Shown: positions 45,219 to 54,537 of the stretch, one piece after another
Position numbering within the stretch: position 1 is the first letter of the stretch
Layout: each line of letters begins with the position of its first letter
Source of the DNA: Novosphingobium pokkalii
GTDB lineage: Bacteria > Pseudomonadota > Alphaproteobacteria > Sphingomonadales > Sphingomonadaceae
Assembly (NCBI RefSeq): GCF_014652855.1
Contig: NZ_BMZP01000007.1
Location: 141,793 to 205,792, forward strand
Direction: 5' to 3'
Length of the DNA: 64,000 nt
Translations under genes and position numbers: made by a program
Notes under the pieces: model-generated
Told to the model about the DNA's origin: nothing
Seen by the model: only the letters and a program-made list of their open reading frames with translations
Databases searched by the model: none

Positions 45219-45988
45219 TGGACACGACGACGACGTTTTTCGAGAGTTTCGACGGCACGCGCCTGGCGCTGCACGAAGTGGCGCCGGAAACCGGCCATGG
45301 GCGCCCGGTGATCCTGCTGCACGGGCTGTTTTCGTCCGCCCAGGTCAACTGGATCAAGTTCGGCACGGCGGCGCAACTGGCCGCCGCCGGGTTCCGGTGC
45401 CTGATGCCCGATCTGCGCGCGCATGGGCAAAGCGCGGCGCCGCATGGGGCGCAGGCCTATCCCACCGACGTGCTGGCGCGCGATGCGCAGGCACTGGTGG
45501 CGCATCTGGGCCTCGATCACTTCGATCTCGTCGGCTTTTCGCTCGGCGCGCGGACGGCGGCGCGCAGCGTGATCGCGGGCATGGCGCCGCGCCGCCTGGT
45601 GCTGGCGGGCATGGGCCTGGAAGGGCTGGCCGGCTGGAACCATCGCATGGCCTTCTTCCGCAAGGTGATCGACGGGTTCGGCACGTTCCGCCATGGCGAT
45701 CCCGAATACCTGTCACAGCAGTTCCTCAAGACCAGCGGGATCGACCGCGTTGCCGTACGCGAACTGCTCGGCGCGATGGAAGATACCGATCCGGCGGCGC
45801 TGGCAGCGATCACCATGCCCACGCTGGTGCTGTGCGGAGACCAGGACAACGACAACGGCAGCGCCGACAAGCTGGCGCAGGCGCTGCCCGACGCGCGGCG
45901 CGCCACCATTCCCGGCACGCACATGGGCTGTGTCACGCGGCCCGAGCTGGGCGCGGAACTGGTTTCATTCCTCACCACTTCGGCTTGA
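45218..45988 (+). CDS. alpha/beta hydrolase
   Basis: 256-aa soluble hydrolase. Oxyanion-hole HGLFSS (about 35-40), nucleophile elbow GFSLGA (Ser about 109), acid Asp in LCGDQDND and His in GTHMG. Substrate not deducible. Translationally coupled to the TSUP transporter. Confidence 0.9.
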   Translation: MDTTTTFFESFDGTRLALHEVAPETGHGRPVILLHGLFSSAQVNWIKFGTAAQLAAAGFRCLMPDLRAHGQSAAPHGAQAYPTDVLARDAQALVAHLGLDHFDLVGFSLGARTAARSVIAGMAPRRLVLAGMGLEGLAGWNHRMAFFRKVIDGFGTFRHGDPEYLSQQFLKTSGIDRVAVRELLGAMEDTDPAALAAITMPTLVLCGDQDNDNGSADKLAQALPDARRATIPGTHMGCVTRPELGAELVSFLTTSA

Positions 45989-46069
45989 CCTGAGGGCGTT
46001 TGGGCGGCACCCCATGGGACACAAGCCGGGCGGCAAGCCCGGCTCGTGTCCCCAGGGAGTGCCCCTTTC

Positions 46070-47905
46070 ATGAAAACCCTCGTTTCAACCATGGCGCTGG
46101 TGGTGGCCGCGCTGGCCGCGCCGGCTGCCATCGCTGCGCCAGCCGCACCCGCCACCGCAGCCACCGCCACCCCTGCTGATGTCGATGCCTGGCTGGCCCA
46201 GGCCGACAAGGCCTATGCCGAGCAGACAGTCACCTCGGGCCGCGCCGAATGGGTCTATGAGACCTATATCACCGACGACACCGCGCAGATCACGGCAGAC
46301 GCCGGCGCGACGATGAGCAAGCTTCAGGTCGCCCAGGCCAAGCAGGCCGCCGAATTTGCCAAGGTGCCCGGCCTTTCGCCCGAAACCCTGCGCAAGCTGA
46401 CGATGATCCGCACCCAGATCACCAGCCCGGCGCCCTCCACCCCCGGCGCGGCGGAAGAGTTCTCCGCGCTCCAGGCGCGTATCCAGGGTCTTTATGGCAA
46501 GGGCCATGGCACCCTGCGCGGCCAGCCGATCAACGGCAGCGACATCGAAGAGGCGATGGCCACCGATCGCAATCCCGACGAGCTGAAGGAAATGTGGCTG
46601 TCGTGGCACGACAGCGTCGGCACGCCGATGAAGGCCGATTACGTGCGGATGGTGGACATCGCCAATGCCGGCGCGCGCGAGCTGGGCTATGCCGATACCG
46701 GCGCCTTGTGGCGCGCGAACTATGACATGAGCCCCGACCAGTTCGCGGCCCTGACCGAAAAGGTCTGGGCGCAGGTCCGCCCGCTCTACCAGCAGTTGCA
46801 CTGCTATGTGCGAGGCAAGCTCAACGCCAGGTATGGCGACGCGGTGCAGCCCAGGAAAGGCCCGATCCGCGCCGACCTTCTAGGCAACATGTGGGCGCAG
46901 GAATGGGGCGGCATCTATGATCTCGTCGCGCCGCAGGGCGCGGGCGACATCGGCTATGACCTGACCAGCCTGCTCAAGGACAAGGGCTATGACCCGCTGA
47001 AGATGGTCAAGACCGGGGAAGGGTTCTACACCTCGCTCGGCTTCCAGCCGCTGCCCGCCACGTTCTGGCAGCGTTCGCAGTTCACCAAGCCGCGCGACCG
47101 CGAGGTGGTGTGCCATGCCTCGGCCTGGGATCTCGACAATGTCGACGATCTGCGCGTGAAGATGTGCATCAAGGTGGATGCCTCTGACTTCGTGACGATC
47201 CACCACGAGCTGGGCCACAACTTCTACCAGCGCGCCTATAACCAGCAGCCCTCGCGCTGGTACATGGAAGGCGCCAACGATGGCTTCCACGAAGCGATCG
47301 GCGACACCATGGCCCTGTCGATCACGCCCGATTACCTGGTCAAGCTGGGCCTGCTTGATCCCGCCCGCGTGCCGGGGCCGGACAAGGATATCGGCCTGCT
47401 GCTGCGCCAGGCGATGGACAAGGTGGCGTTCCTGCCGTTCGGCCTGCTGATCGACCGCTGGCGCTGGGGCGTGTTCTCGGGCGAGATTGCCCCGGCCAAC
47501 TATGAAAAGGCGTGGAACGACATGCGCCTAAGCTATCAGGGGGTGGTGCCGCCGGGGCCGCGCGGGGCCGATGCTTTCGATCCGGGGGCCAAGTATCACG
47601 TGCCGGCGGGCGTGCCCTATACCCGCTATTTCCTGGCACGGATCCTGCAATTCCAGTTCTACGAAGCGGCCTGCAAGGAAGCCGGCTGGAAAGGCCCGCT
47701 GCATCGGTGCAGCTTCTATGGCAATCCCAAGGTGGGCGCCAAGCTCGACGCCATGCTCAAGATGGGCGCGTCAAAGCCCTGGCCCGACGCGCTGGAAGTC
47801 TTCACCGGCACGCGCGAGATGAGCGGCGGGGCCATGCTGCGCTATTTCGCGCCGCTTTCGGCCTGGCTCAAGAAGCAGAACGCGGGACAGGATTGCGGCT
47901 GGTAA
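46070..47905 (+). CDS. exported M2 family (ACE-like) dipeptidyl carboxypeptidase
   Basis: 611 aa with a signal peptide (about 1-24) and a large alpha-helical gluzincin domain. Zinc motif His379-Glu-Leu-Gly-His383 (HHELGHNFYQRAY) with the third ligand Glu in EGANDGFHEAIGD. Homologous to angiotensin-converting enzyme; would trim C-terminal dipeptides in the periplasm. A terminator hairpin follows. Confidence 0.93.
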   Translation: MKTLVSTMALVVAALAAPAAIAAPAAPATAATATPADVDAWLAQADKAYAEQTVTSGRAEWVYETYITDDTAQITADAGATMSKLQVAQAKQAAEFAKVPGLSPETLRKLTMIRTQITSPAPSTPGAAEEFSALQARIQGLYGKGHGTLRGQPINGSDIEEAMATDRNPDELKEMWLSWHDSVGTPMKADYVRMVDIANAGARELGYADTGALWRANYDMSPDQFAALTEKVWAQVRPLYQQLHCYVRGKLNARYGDAVQPRKGPIRADLLGNMWAQEWGGIYDLVAPQGAGDIGYDLTSLLKDKGYDPLKMVKTGEGFYTSLGFQPLPATFWQRSQFTKPRDREVVCHASAWDLDNVDDLRVKMCIKVDASDFVTIHHELGHNFYQRAYNQQPSRWYMEGANDGFHEAIGDTMALSITPDYLVKLGLLDPARVPGPDKDIGLLLRQAMDKVAFLPFGLLIDRWRWGVFSGEIAPANYEKAWNDMRLSYQGVVPPGPRGADAFDPGAKYHVPAGVPYTRYFLARILQFQFYEAACKEAGWKGPLHRCSFYGNPKVGAKLDAMLKMGASKPWPDALEVFTGTREMSGGAMLRYFAPLSAWLKKQNAGQDCGW

Positions 47906-47941
47906 ATCCCGCAGCGCAACCGGGCATGGCATGCCTTGATG

Positions 47942-47976
47942 GAGGCCGGATTCTTCGCGAATCCGGCCTCTGTTGT
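47942..47976 (+). terminator. terminator after the M2 peptidase gene
   Basis: Perfect 12-bp stem GAGGCCGGATTC / GAATCCGGCCTC (47942-47953, 47959-47970) followed by TGTTGTTG, a weak T-rich tail. Confidence 0.7.
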
Positions 47977-48094
47977 TGTGCGGCGCAGCGTAACTTCACG
48001 ATTTCACTGGGTGAATTTACACGCTTGCCAGTCGTGGGCGAGTGTGAGACGCTTTCCTCAACAAACAAGAACATGTTTTTTGAGGATGCTGGGG

Positions 48095-48616
48095 ATGGAA
48101 ATCAGACTTCCCGCCATTGCCTGCGCCGTGATCGGCGGCATCATGCTGGCGACCGCGCCCAGCGCCCGGGCGGAAACGGTTTCGGCCATGACGCCGGCCA
48201 GCGTGGTCACCGCGCTCAAGGCGCAGGGCTATCAGGCCACGCTGGGTGAGGATTCCTCGGGCGATCCGCTGGTCACGGCCGATATCGGCGGCTGGCGTTC
48301 GCAAGTGGTGTTCTACGATTGCAACGAAGTAACCCACGCGGCTTGCCAGTCGTTGCAGTTTTCCAGCAGCTTCCACCCGGAACGGCCATTCGACGCGGAA
48401 AAGGCCGTGGCCTTTGTCAACGCCAACCGCTTTGGCGCGGTCTCGGTGGCGGCGGACAAGTCCGTCACCGTGTCGTGGGACGTGATCACCGGCAGCGGCA
48501 TCGACACCTCGGTCTTCGCCATGGTGGTCAAGTCCTATCGCATGGCGCTCGATTCGATCGGCAGCGAAGTGTTCCTCGCCAGCGGCCACCCGCAACTGGC
48601 CAGCGCCGCGCGCTGA
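48095..48616 (+). CDS. exported YbjN-domain protein
   Basis: 173 aa. Signal peptide MEIRLPAIACAVIGGIMLATAPSARA, then a YbjN fold (VVTALKAQGYQATLGEDSSGDPLVTADIGGWRSQVVFYDC, NEVTHAACQSLQFSSSF, FVNANRFGAVSVAADKSVTVSWDV). YbjN domains resemble type III chaperone-like folds; the exported form is common in alphaproteobacteria and uncharacterised. GAGG ribosome binding site 9 bases before 48095. Confidence 0.75.
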   Translation: MEIRLPAIACAVIGGIMLATAPSARAETVSAMTPASVVTALKAQGYQATLGEDSSGDPLVTADIGGWRSQVVFYDCNEVTHAACQSLQFSSSFHPERPFDAEKAVAFVNANRFGAVSVAADKSVTVSWDVITGSGIDTSVFAMVVKSYRMALDSIGSEVFLASGHPQLASAAR

Positions 48617-48719
48617 GCGCGCGCCACCTGACCGAGCTATGGGGAGAGCGGGACGCGAGCCGTTCCATCCCTGCGGGCTGATCTTGTCGAAGCCTTCCGG
48701 CTGCCAATCTTCCCGCCGC

Positions 48720-49178
48720 TTAGCGCGGCTTCCGGGGCGTAATCGTCGCCGCCTTGGCTGCGCGCCGGCTCTTGCGGCGTTCATAGAGAGCCTTGGCCAC
48801 CAGGCCGCCGCCGACGAGAATGGCGCCGGGCACGGAGCGGGTGGCCACGCGGGCAATCGCCGTGCCGACCAGGCTGCCGGCAAGCGAGGGTGCCGGCAGC
48901 AGGCCACCGGGGCGGCGCAGCGGCAGGGCCTTGCCCAGCACGCGCCCGGCCATGCCACGCCCCGCCACACTGCGCGCCAGCAATGCGCTGCCTGCGCTCA
49001 TGGCAATGTCGGTGAGGATCAGCGTGGTCAGCGGCGTGCCGCCAGCCTTGTCCTTTGGCGCTTCTTCTGCGGGCGCAACAGTGCCTTTCGCCGGCGCCGC
49101 AGTGGTCTCGCCAGTGGTGCCGGTGGCGTCAGTCGCCCCGTGCTGATCGATCTTGGCCGCTTTGCCCTTGGAAACCAT
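48720..49178 (-). CDS. hypothetical Ala/Gly-rich protein
   Basis: 152 aa. A Thr/Ala/Pro-rich low-complexity N-terminus (1-48), a hydrophobic stretch (about 50-70), an Arg/Gly/Leu/Pro-rich centre, a second hydrophobic helix (about 115-130, PGAILVGGGLVAKAL) and a very basic tail (YERRKSRRAAKAATITPRKPR). No family recognised. Probably a membrane-associated protein; composition is normal for the region. Confidence 0.55.
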   Translation of the reverse strand: MVSKGKAAKIDQHGATDATGTTGETTAAPAKGTVAPAEEAPKDKAGGTPLTTLILTDIAMSAGSALLARSVAGRGMAGRVLGKALPLRRPGGLLPAPSLAGSLVGTAIARVATRSVPGAILVGGGLVAKALYERRKSRRAAKAATITPRKPR

Positions 49179-49244
49179 CTGTGGACGCCCCGTATGCCTT
49201 GCAGGCCCGCGGCAAGACCCGATTACCTGGGCTGCGGCGGGCGG

Positions 49245-49754
49245 TTACTTCTTGCGGCCGAAATCGACCGTGACGACGTTGGAGCCGTCGTCGCTGCGTT
49301 CAACGGCGGGCTTGTCGGAAGTTTCCCCGTCGAGCGCCGAAGAATCGTTCTCGGCGTCCTCGTGGCCTTCCTCGTCCAGATCGTCGGCGGCCTGGAATTG
49401 CAGGCCGAAATCCACCGCCGGATCGACAAACGCGGTGATCGCGCGGAATGGAATGATCAGCGTGGATGGTACCTGGTTGAAGCTCAGCCCCACCGAGAAG
49501 CTGTCTTCCTCCACCTTCAAGTCCCAGAACTTGTTCTGGAGCACGATGGTCATCTCGTCGGGGAAGCGTTCCTTCAGGCGGTTGGGGATCGAAACCCCCG
49601 GCGCCCCGGTGCGGAACGTGATGTAGAAGTGGTGCTGGCCGGGAAGCATCCCGCCGGATGCCTCCACCTGGCCCAGGACGCGGCCTACCACGGCGCGCAG
49701 GGCTTCCTGCACGATTTCGTCGTAGGGGATCAGGCTGTCGGGCGTTTCGCTCAT
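49245..49754 (-). CDS. sspB: SspB family ClpXP adaptor
   Basis: 169 aa. The SspB fold (YDEIVQEALRAVVGRVLGQV, HHFYITFRTGAPGVSIPNRLKERFPDEMTIVLQNKFWDLKV, FSVGLSFNQVPSTLIIPFRAITAFVDPAVDFGLQF) binds ssrA tags or specific degradation signals; the acidic linker and C-terminal VTVDFGRKK end is the ClpX-binding tail. Start MSETPDSL at 49754. Divergent from hisB. Confidence 0.9.
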   Translation of the reverse strand: MSETPDSLIPYDEIVQEALRAVVGRVLGQVEASGGMLPGQHHFYITFRTGAPGVSIPNRLKERFPDEMTIVLQNKFWDLKVEEDSFSVGLSFNQVPSTLIIPFRAITAFVDPAVDFGLQFQAADDLDEEGHEDAENDSSALDGETSDKPAVERSDDGSNVVTVDFGRKK

Positions 49755-49837
49755 ATCCAGCACAACTGGCGCTGGCACGGGCGCGGGTCAAGAGGGAGAG
49801 ATTGATTCTCGCCCCTCTGGGCGTATAGGCATGCGCC

Positions 49838-50431
49838 ATGCGCACCGGATCGATCACCCGCACCACCGCCGAAACCGACATCAAGGTCAGCGTCAACCTC
49901 GATGGCACCGGGGTCTATGACGTGAACACCGGGGTCGGTTTCCTCGATCACATGGTCGAGCAGTTCTCGCGCCATTCGCTGATCGACGTGACGCTGCACG
50001 TGAAGGGCGATCTCCACATCGACGCGCACCACACCGTGGAAGACAGCGCGATCGCGCTGGGCCAGGCGATCGCCCAGGCCCTGGGCGACAAGAAGGGCAT
50101 CACCCGCTACGGCTCCACCTACGCCCCGATGGACGAGGCGCTGGCTCGCGTGGCGCTGGACATTTCCGGCCGCCCGATCCTGGTGTGGAAGGCTGCGTTC
50201 AGCCAGCCGCGCCTGGGCACGATGGATACCGAGATGTTCGAGCACTGGTTCCAGTCGCTGTCGCAGGCGGCCGGCATCACGCTGCACATCGAATGCCTCT
50301 ATGGCACCAACAACCACCACATCATCGAGGGCATCTACAAGGGCTTTGCCCGCGCCATGGCCCAGGCCATCGCGATCGACCCGCGCAAGGCCGATGCCAT
50401 TCCCTCCACCAAGGGGATGCTGGGTGGCTGA
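49838..50431 (+). CDS. hisB: imidazoleglycerol-phosphate dehydratase
   Basis: Histidine biosynthesis step 6 (197 aa, monofunctional). Mn-binding repeats [13 protein letters not shown] and [16 protein letters not shown] in the first half and the equivalent FEHWFQSL...[16 protein letters not shown] in the second. First gene of hisB-hisH-(GH130)-hisA-hisF-hisE; hisH starts inside its last codons. Confidence 0.96.
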   Translation: MRTGSITRTTAETDIKVSVNLDGTGVYDVNTGVGFLDHMVEQFSRHSLIDVTLHVKGDLHIDAHHTVEDSAIALGQAIAQALGDKKGITRYGSTYAPMDEALARVALDISGRPILVWKAAFSQPRLGTMDTEMFEHWFQSLSQAAGITLHIECLYGTNNHHIIEGIYKGFARAMAQAIAIDPRKADAIPSTKGMLGG

Positions 50432-51053
50432 GCGGCTCGCCCTGATCGATTATGGCGCGGGCAACCTGCGCTCGGTGGCCAATGCGCTGAAAGTGGCCGG
50501 GGCCGACGATGTCCTGCTGACATCCGATCCCGATGCGGTGCGCCGGGCCGATCGCGTGGTGCTGCCCGGCGTTGGCGCCTATCGCGCCTGCGCGCAGGCC
50601 TTGCGCGGGGTGGCCGGCATGATCGATGCGCTGGAAGAGCGCGTGCTGGTCGACGGCGTGCCGTTCCTGGGCATTTGCGTGGGCATGCAACTGCTTGCCT
50701 CGCGCGGTGTGGAGCACGGCGTGACCGAGGGGCTCGACTGGATTCCCGGCGAAGTGCGCCTGATCGAGCGGACCGACCCGGCGATCAAGGTGCCGCACAT
50801 GGGCTGGAACGATGTTTCGCCCATGCATCACGCCGATGGCGCCGCGCTGATCAAGGGTGGCGAGGCCTATTTCCTGCATTCCTACCACTTTGCCGTGGAG
50901 CAGGGCAGCGACGTGGCCGCGCTGACCGACCATGGCGGCGGCCTGGTCGCGGCGGTGGCGCGCGACAACATCCTGGGCGTGCAGTTCCATCCGGAAAAGA
51001 GCCAGGCCTATGGCCTGGACCTGCTGTCCCGTTTCCTCGCCTGGAAGCCCTGA
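50424..51053 (+). CDS. hisH: imidazole glycerol phosphate synthase glutaminase subunit
   Basis: Supplies ammonia to HisF (209 aa). Class I amidotransferase triad: Cys85 (GICVGMQLL), His189 and Glu191 (QFHPEKSQ). GTG start overlapping hisB by 8 bases, at the conserved [12 protein letters not shown]-terminus. Confidence 0.96.
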   Translation: MAERLALIDYGAGNLRSVANALKVAGADDVLLTSDPDAVRRADRVVLPGVGAYRACAQALRGVAGMIDALEERVLVDGVPFLGICVGMQLLASRGVEHGVTEGLDWIPGEVRLIERTDPAIKVPHMGWNDVSPMHHADGAALIKGGEAYFLHSYHFAVEQGSDVAALTDHGGGLVAAVARDNILGVQFHPEKSQAYGLDLLSRFLAWKP

Positions 51054-51133
51054 ACAAGGGGCAGGCGGAGGAACTGCCAGGCGCCTGACGCTTTCCTGAC
51101 CATATGCATTCAGGAACAACGACAGGAGCAGGC

Positions 51134-51181
51134 ATGGCCATCGCAACGCGGAACATCGGCGCGCGTGGGGCGGCGGCATGA
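51134..51181 (+). CDS. candidate 15-codon leader ORF coupled to the GH130 gene
   Basis: ATG at 51134 follows a good AGGAG ribosome binding site (51123-51127 area) and encodes MAIATRNIGARGAAA; its TGA overlaps the ATG of the next gene (ATGA at 51178-51181). The next gene has no good site of its own, so the mini-ORF may deliver ribosomes to it. It is not His-rich, so it is not a his attenuator. Peptide function is unlikely. Confidence 0.4.
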   Translation: MAIATRNIGARGAAA

Positions 51182-52341
51182 CGGCGTTTCCCCATGATCG
51201 TCTGGTGATCACGCCCCATGTGATCGATCTGGCGCGTTCGCCGCTGGCCGGGCATTTCGACGCCGAGACTTATGTGCTCGGCGCGTTCAATCCGGGCATG
51301 ACGGTGCTGCCCAATGGCAATGTGCTGTTGATGGTGCGCGTGGCCGAGGCGCTGCGCGAGCCCGTGCGCGACGGCAAGGTCCACGCCATTCGCTGGGACG
51401 GCGATGGTCGCGAAATCGGCGGGCAGGCCTTTGGGCGCTACGTACTCGATGCCTGGCCGCTGGAACTGGTGGACACGCGCGATCCGCGCAAGTTCATGGT
51501 GCCCGGCGGTGGCTGGAAAGTCATGGCGCTCACCTCGCTGTCGTGGTTGCTGCCGGTGGAAATGACGCCGGACGCGATGGACATCGTGGCCATCCACTAT
51601 GACAAGGCCATTGCGCCGCAAGGTCCGTGGCAATGCTATGGCCTGGAAGACGCGCGGATTTCGCGCGTGGCCGAGGGGCAATATCTGATGACCACCTGTT
51701 CGGTCAGCCCGGAGCGGCATTCCACCACGCTCTATTCCTCCAACAACGGCCTGGACTGGACGTTCGAGGGGCTGGTCCTCGATCACCAGAACAAGGACAT
51801 GCTGATCTTTGAAGGCTTGGTGAACGGGCAGTACTGGGCCCAGACGCGCCCGCTGGGGGACTTGTGGTTCGCCTATCCCCCTGGCAGCCCCTGGCGGGCC
51901 GGCCCGTCGATCAACCTGGCCACCTCGCCCGATGGCCGCCACTGGAAGCCGCACCTTTCGCCCCACATCCGCCCACGCACCGACAGCACCGCCAGCGCGC
52001 GCATGGGCGGCGGCGCGCCGCCGATCCTGACCGAAGTGGCCGGCCGGCGCGGCTGGCTGAGCCTGTGGCACGGGGTGGAACCCAAGGAAATCGTCGGCGT
52101 CTACCGCACGTTCTGGACGCTTCTCGATGAAAACGATCCGACCCGCGTCCTGGCGCAGGGCGAGGCGCCGCTGCTGGAACCCGATGCCGAACTGACCCGG
52201 CCGCTGGAAGACCTGCTCTATCTGCGCGACGTGGTCTTCACCACCGGCGTGATCGACCAGGGCGACCGCTTCATCATCGCCTCGGGAGAAGCGGACCTGG
52301 CGTGCCGGATCACCCATGTGCCCAAGGATGCGATTGGGTAA
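51178..52341 (+). CDS. glycoside hydrolase/phosphorylase family 130-like protein
   Basis: 387 aa, cytoplasmic, five-bladed propeller family. Motifs seen in GH130 beta-mannoside phosphorylases: FNPGMTVLPNGNVLLMVRVAE near residues 37-57, YGLEDARIS (154-162), and GGGAPPILTEVAGRRGWLSLWHGVE (about 277-301). It could act on mannosides or mannosyl-containing oligosaccharides; the exact substrate is not readable. It interrupts the his operon between hisH and hisA with no obvious role in histidine synthesis. Confidence 0.75.
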   Translation: MTAFPHDRLVITPHVIDLARSPLAGHFDAETYVLGAFNPGMTVLPNGNVLLMVRVAEALREPVRDGKVHAIRWDGDGREIGGQAFGRYVLDAWPLELVDTRDPRKFMVPGGGWKVMALTSLSWLLPVEMTPDAMDIVAIHYDKAIAPQGPWQCYGLEDARISRVAEGQYLMTTCSVSPERHSTTLYSSNNGLDWTFEGLVLDHQNKDMLIFEGLVNGQYWAQTRPLGDLWFAYPPGSPWRAGPSINLATSPDGRHWKPHLSPHIRPRTDSTASARMGGGAPPILTEVAGRRGWLSLWHGVEPKEIVGVYRTFWTLLDENDPTRVLAQGEAPLLEPDAELTRPLEDLLYLRDVVFTTGVIDQGDRFIIASGEADLACRITHVPKDAIG

Positions 52342-52376
52342 GCGGCTGGAATGGGGTTTGAAATCAGGCATTTTCT

Positions 52377-52468
52377 CCCCTCCTCTTCAGAGGAGGGGCC
52401 GGGGGTGGTGCCGGGCCTTGCGCGAGGTATCCACCACCCCCCAACCCCCTCCTCTGAAGAGGAGGGGG
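52377..52468. repeat. REP-doublet (REPIN-like) between the GH130 gene and hisA
   Basis: Two inverted units: left CCCCTCCTCTTCAGAGGAGG... followed by GGGGGTGGTG (ending about 52410), right CCACCACCCCCC (from 52431) followed by a CCCCTCCTC/GAGGAGGGG hairpin. A 20-bp loop (52411-52430) separates them. It shares the GGTGG/CCACC and C-run logic of the trmD element but has a different hairpin core, so it is a related or second class. Confidence 0.7.
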
Positions 52469-52477
52469 CGTAAGCGA

Positions 52478-52506
52478 ACCGTTCGCCCTGAGCTTGTCGA
52501 AGGGCA
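52478..52506. repeat. GCCCTGAGCTTGTCGAAGGGC-type repeat
   Basis: Imperfect palindrome (TTCGCCCTGAGC then TTGTCGAAGGGC) next to the REP-doublet. I recall this motif recurring in intergenic regions of sphingomonads and other proteobacteria; only one good copy is visible in this window. Confidence 0.5.
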
Positions 52507-52568
52507 CCCGCGCAGCGCCAGAGCAAAACCCGTTGGACATGGCCGCGCGCGATGCTAGGCGCGCGGCC

Positions 52569-53294
52569 ATGATCGTATTTCCCGCCATTGACCTCAAGGG
52601 AGGTCAGGTCGTCCGCCTTGCAGAAGGCGATATGGATCGCGCCACCGTCTATGGAGACGATCCCGCGCACCAGGCCCGCCTGTTTGCCGAGGCAGGTTCG
52701 CAATATCTCCACGTGGTCGATCTCGACGGCGCCTTTGCCGGCGAAGCGCGCAATGCCCAGGCGGTGGAAAGCATTCTCAAGGCCTTTCCCGGCCATGTGC
52801 AACTGGGCGGCGGCATCCGCAATCGCGTGGCCGTGGACGGCTGGTTCGACCTTGGCGTGTCGCGCGTGGTGATCGGCACGGCCGCGCTGAAAGACCCGCA
52901 GTTCGTCAAGGACATGGCCAAGGCCTATCCGGGCGGGATCGTGGTGGCGGTGGACGCGCGCGACGGCATGGTCGCCACGGCCGGTTGGGCCGATGTCTCG
53001 GACGTGTCGATCGTCGACATGGCCCGCCGCTTCGAGGATGCCGGCGTTGCCTCGCTGCTGTTTACCGACGTGGGCCGCGATGGGCTGCTCAAGGGCTGCA
53101 ACATCGAAGCCACGGTCAACCTCGCGCGGGCCACGCGCCTGCCGGTCATCGCCAGCGGCGGGGTGAAGGGCATCGATGACATTGCCATGCTGAAAGTGCA
53201 TGAAGCCGATGGTATCGAAGGCGTGATCACCGGCCGCGCACTCTATGACGGGCGGCTCGATCTGGCCGCCGCGATCCAGATCGCCGAACGCTAA
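52569..53294 (+). CDS. hisA: phosphoribosylformimino-AICAR ribotide isomerase
   Basis: TIM-barrel isomerase of histidine biosynthesis (241 aa). [17 protein letters not shown] with catalytic Asp8, [28 protein letters not shown], and the second Asp in [12 protein letters not shown]. Phosphate loops ASGGVKG and [11 protein letters not shown]. The start at 52569 matches the family exactly. Confidence 0.96.
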   Translation: MIVFPAIDLKGGQVVRLAEGDMDRATVYGDDPAHQARLFAEAGSQYLHVVDLDGAFAGEARNAQAVESILKAFPGHVQLGGGIRNRVAVDGWFDLGVSRVVIGTAALKDPQFVKDMAKAYPGGIVVAVDARDGMVATAGWADVSDVSIVDMARRFEDAGVASLLFTDVGRDGLLKGCNIEATVNLARATRLPVIASGGVKGIDDIAMLKVHEADGIEGVITGRALYDGRLDLAAAIQIAER

Positions 53295-53323
53295 AAGCCA
53301 AGGCAACGAAAGGCGCCCCTGTC

Positions 53324-54085
53324 ATGACCGTGCGTGTCCGTGTCATTCCCTGTCTCGACGTGGCCGAGGGCCGCGTGGTCAAGGGCGTCAACTTCGTCGA
53401 CCTGCGCGATGCCGGCGATCCGGTGGAGCAGGCCCGCGCCTATGACGCGGCAGGGGCCGACGAATTGTGCTTCCTCGATATTTCCGCCACGCACGAGGGG
53501 CGCGGCACGCTGCTCGACGTGGTCGCCCGCACGGCGGAAGTGTGCTTCATGCCGCTGACCGTGGGCGGCGGCGTGCGCGCGGTGGAAGACGCGCGCGCCC
53601 TGCTGCTGGCCGGCGCGGACAAGGTTGCGGTCAACAGCGCGGCGGTGGCCCGGCCCGAGCTGGTGCGCGAGATTGCCGAGAAATTCGGCGCGCAATGCGT
53701 GGTCGGCTCGGTCGATGCGCGGCGGGTGGCGCCGGGCAAGTGGGAAATCTTCACCCACGGCGGGCGCAAGGGTACCGGCATCGATGCCCTCGTCCATGCC
53801 GAGCGGCTGGCCAGCCTGGGCGCGGGCGAACTGCTCGTCACGTCGATGGATGGCGATGGCACCAAGGCCGGTTATGACCTGGAACTGACCCGCGCGATTG
53901 CCGATGCGGTGCCCGTGCCGGTGATCGCCAGTGGCGGCGTCGGCACGCTCGATCACCTGGTCGCGGGCGTGACGCAAGGCCATGCCAGCGCGGTGCTGGC
54001 CGCGTCGATCTTCCATTTCGGCACCTATTCCATTGCCCAGGCCCATGCCGCGCTGCGCGCCGCCGGCCTGCCGGCGCGGGGCTGA
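53324..54085 (+). CDS. hisF: imidazole glycerol phosphate synthase cyclase subunit
   Basis: Partner of HisH (253 aa). [28 protein letters not shown] with catalytic Asp11, [22 protein letters not shown], and catalytic Asp in [19 protein letters not shown] phosphate loop. Confidence 0.97.
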   Translation: MTVRVRVIPCLDVAEGRVVKGVNFVDLRDAGDPVEQARAYDAAGADELCFLDISATHEGRGTLLDVVARTAEVCFMPLTVGGGVRAVEDARALLLAGADKVAVNSAAVARPELVREIAEKFGAQCVVGSVDARRVAPGKWEIFTHGGRKGTGIDALVHAERLASLGAGELLVTSMDGDGTKAGYDLELTRAIADAVPVPVIASGGVGTLDHLVAGVTQGHASAVLAASIFHFGTYSIAQAHAALRAAGLPARG

Positions 54086-54149
54086 CACAACCGGGACGGG
54101 CACCGGACAGGGGCTTGACCCATGCCCCGCGCCGTTCCATGCCCCCGCC

Positions 54150-54479
54150 ATGGACCAGACCAACGCGACCCTCGCCCGCCTGGAAGCGACCATTGCCGCG
54201 CGCCGCAGTGCCGATCCCGATGCCAGCTATGTCGCGCGCCTTCATGCCAAGGGGCTGGGCAAGATCGCCCAGAAAGTGGGCGAAGAGGGTGTGGAGACCG
54301 TCATTGCCGCGCTTTCGGGCAGTGCGGACGAACTGGTTGGCGAGGCGGCCGATCTCGTCTTTCACCTGATGGTGCTGCTCGGCGCGCGGGACGTGCCGTT
54401 CGCCCGCGTGCTGGCCGAGCTGGACCGCCGCGAAGGGCTTTCCGGCCTGGCGGAAAAGGCCGCGCGCCCGCGCGATTGA
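54150..54479 (+). CDS. hisE: phosphoribosyl-ATP pyrophosphatase
   Basis: Second step of histidine synthesis (109 aa, separate from HisI). MazG-like four-helix protein; KIAQKVGEEGVETVIAALSG and DELVGEAADLVFHLMVLL supply the EExxE...ExxD metal-binding acids. Last gene of the cluster. Confidence 0.95.
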   Translation: MDQTNATLARLEATIAARRSADPDASYVARLHAKGLGKIAQKVGEEGVETVIAALSGSADELVGEAADLVFHLMVLLGARDVPFARVLAELDRREGLSGLAEKAARPRD

Positions 54480-54537
54480 GGCTGTTTCACAAGTCTGAAA
54501 ACTTCACCATATCGAACCATCTGCGGGAGCCTGTCCC

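Noticed and set aside
48640-48720. Partial match to the TTGTCGAAG-type repeat after the YbjN-domain gene
   Set aside because: Only the GATCTTGTCGAAG core agrees; the GCCCT/AGGGC arms are absent.
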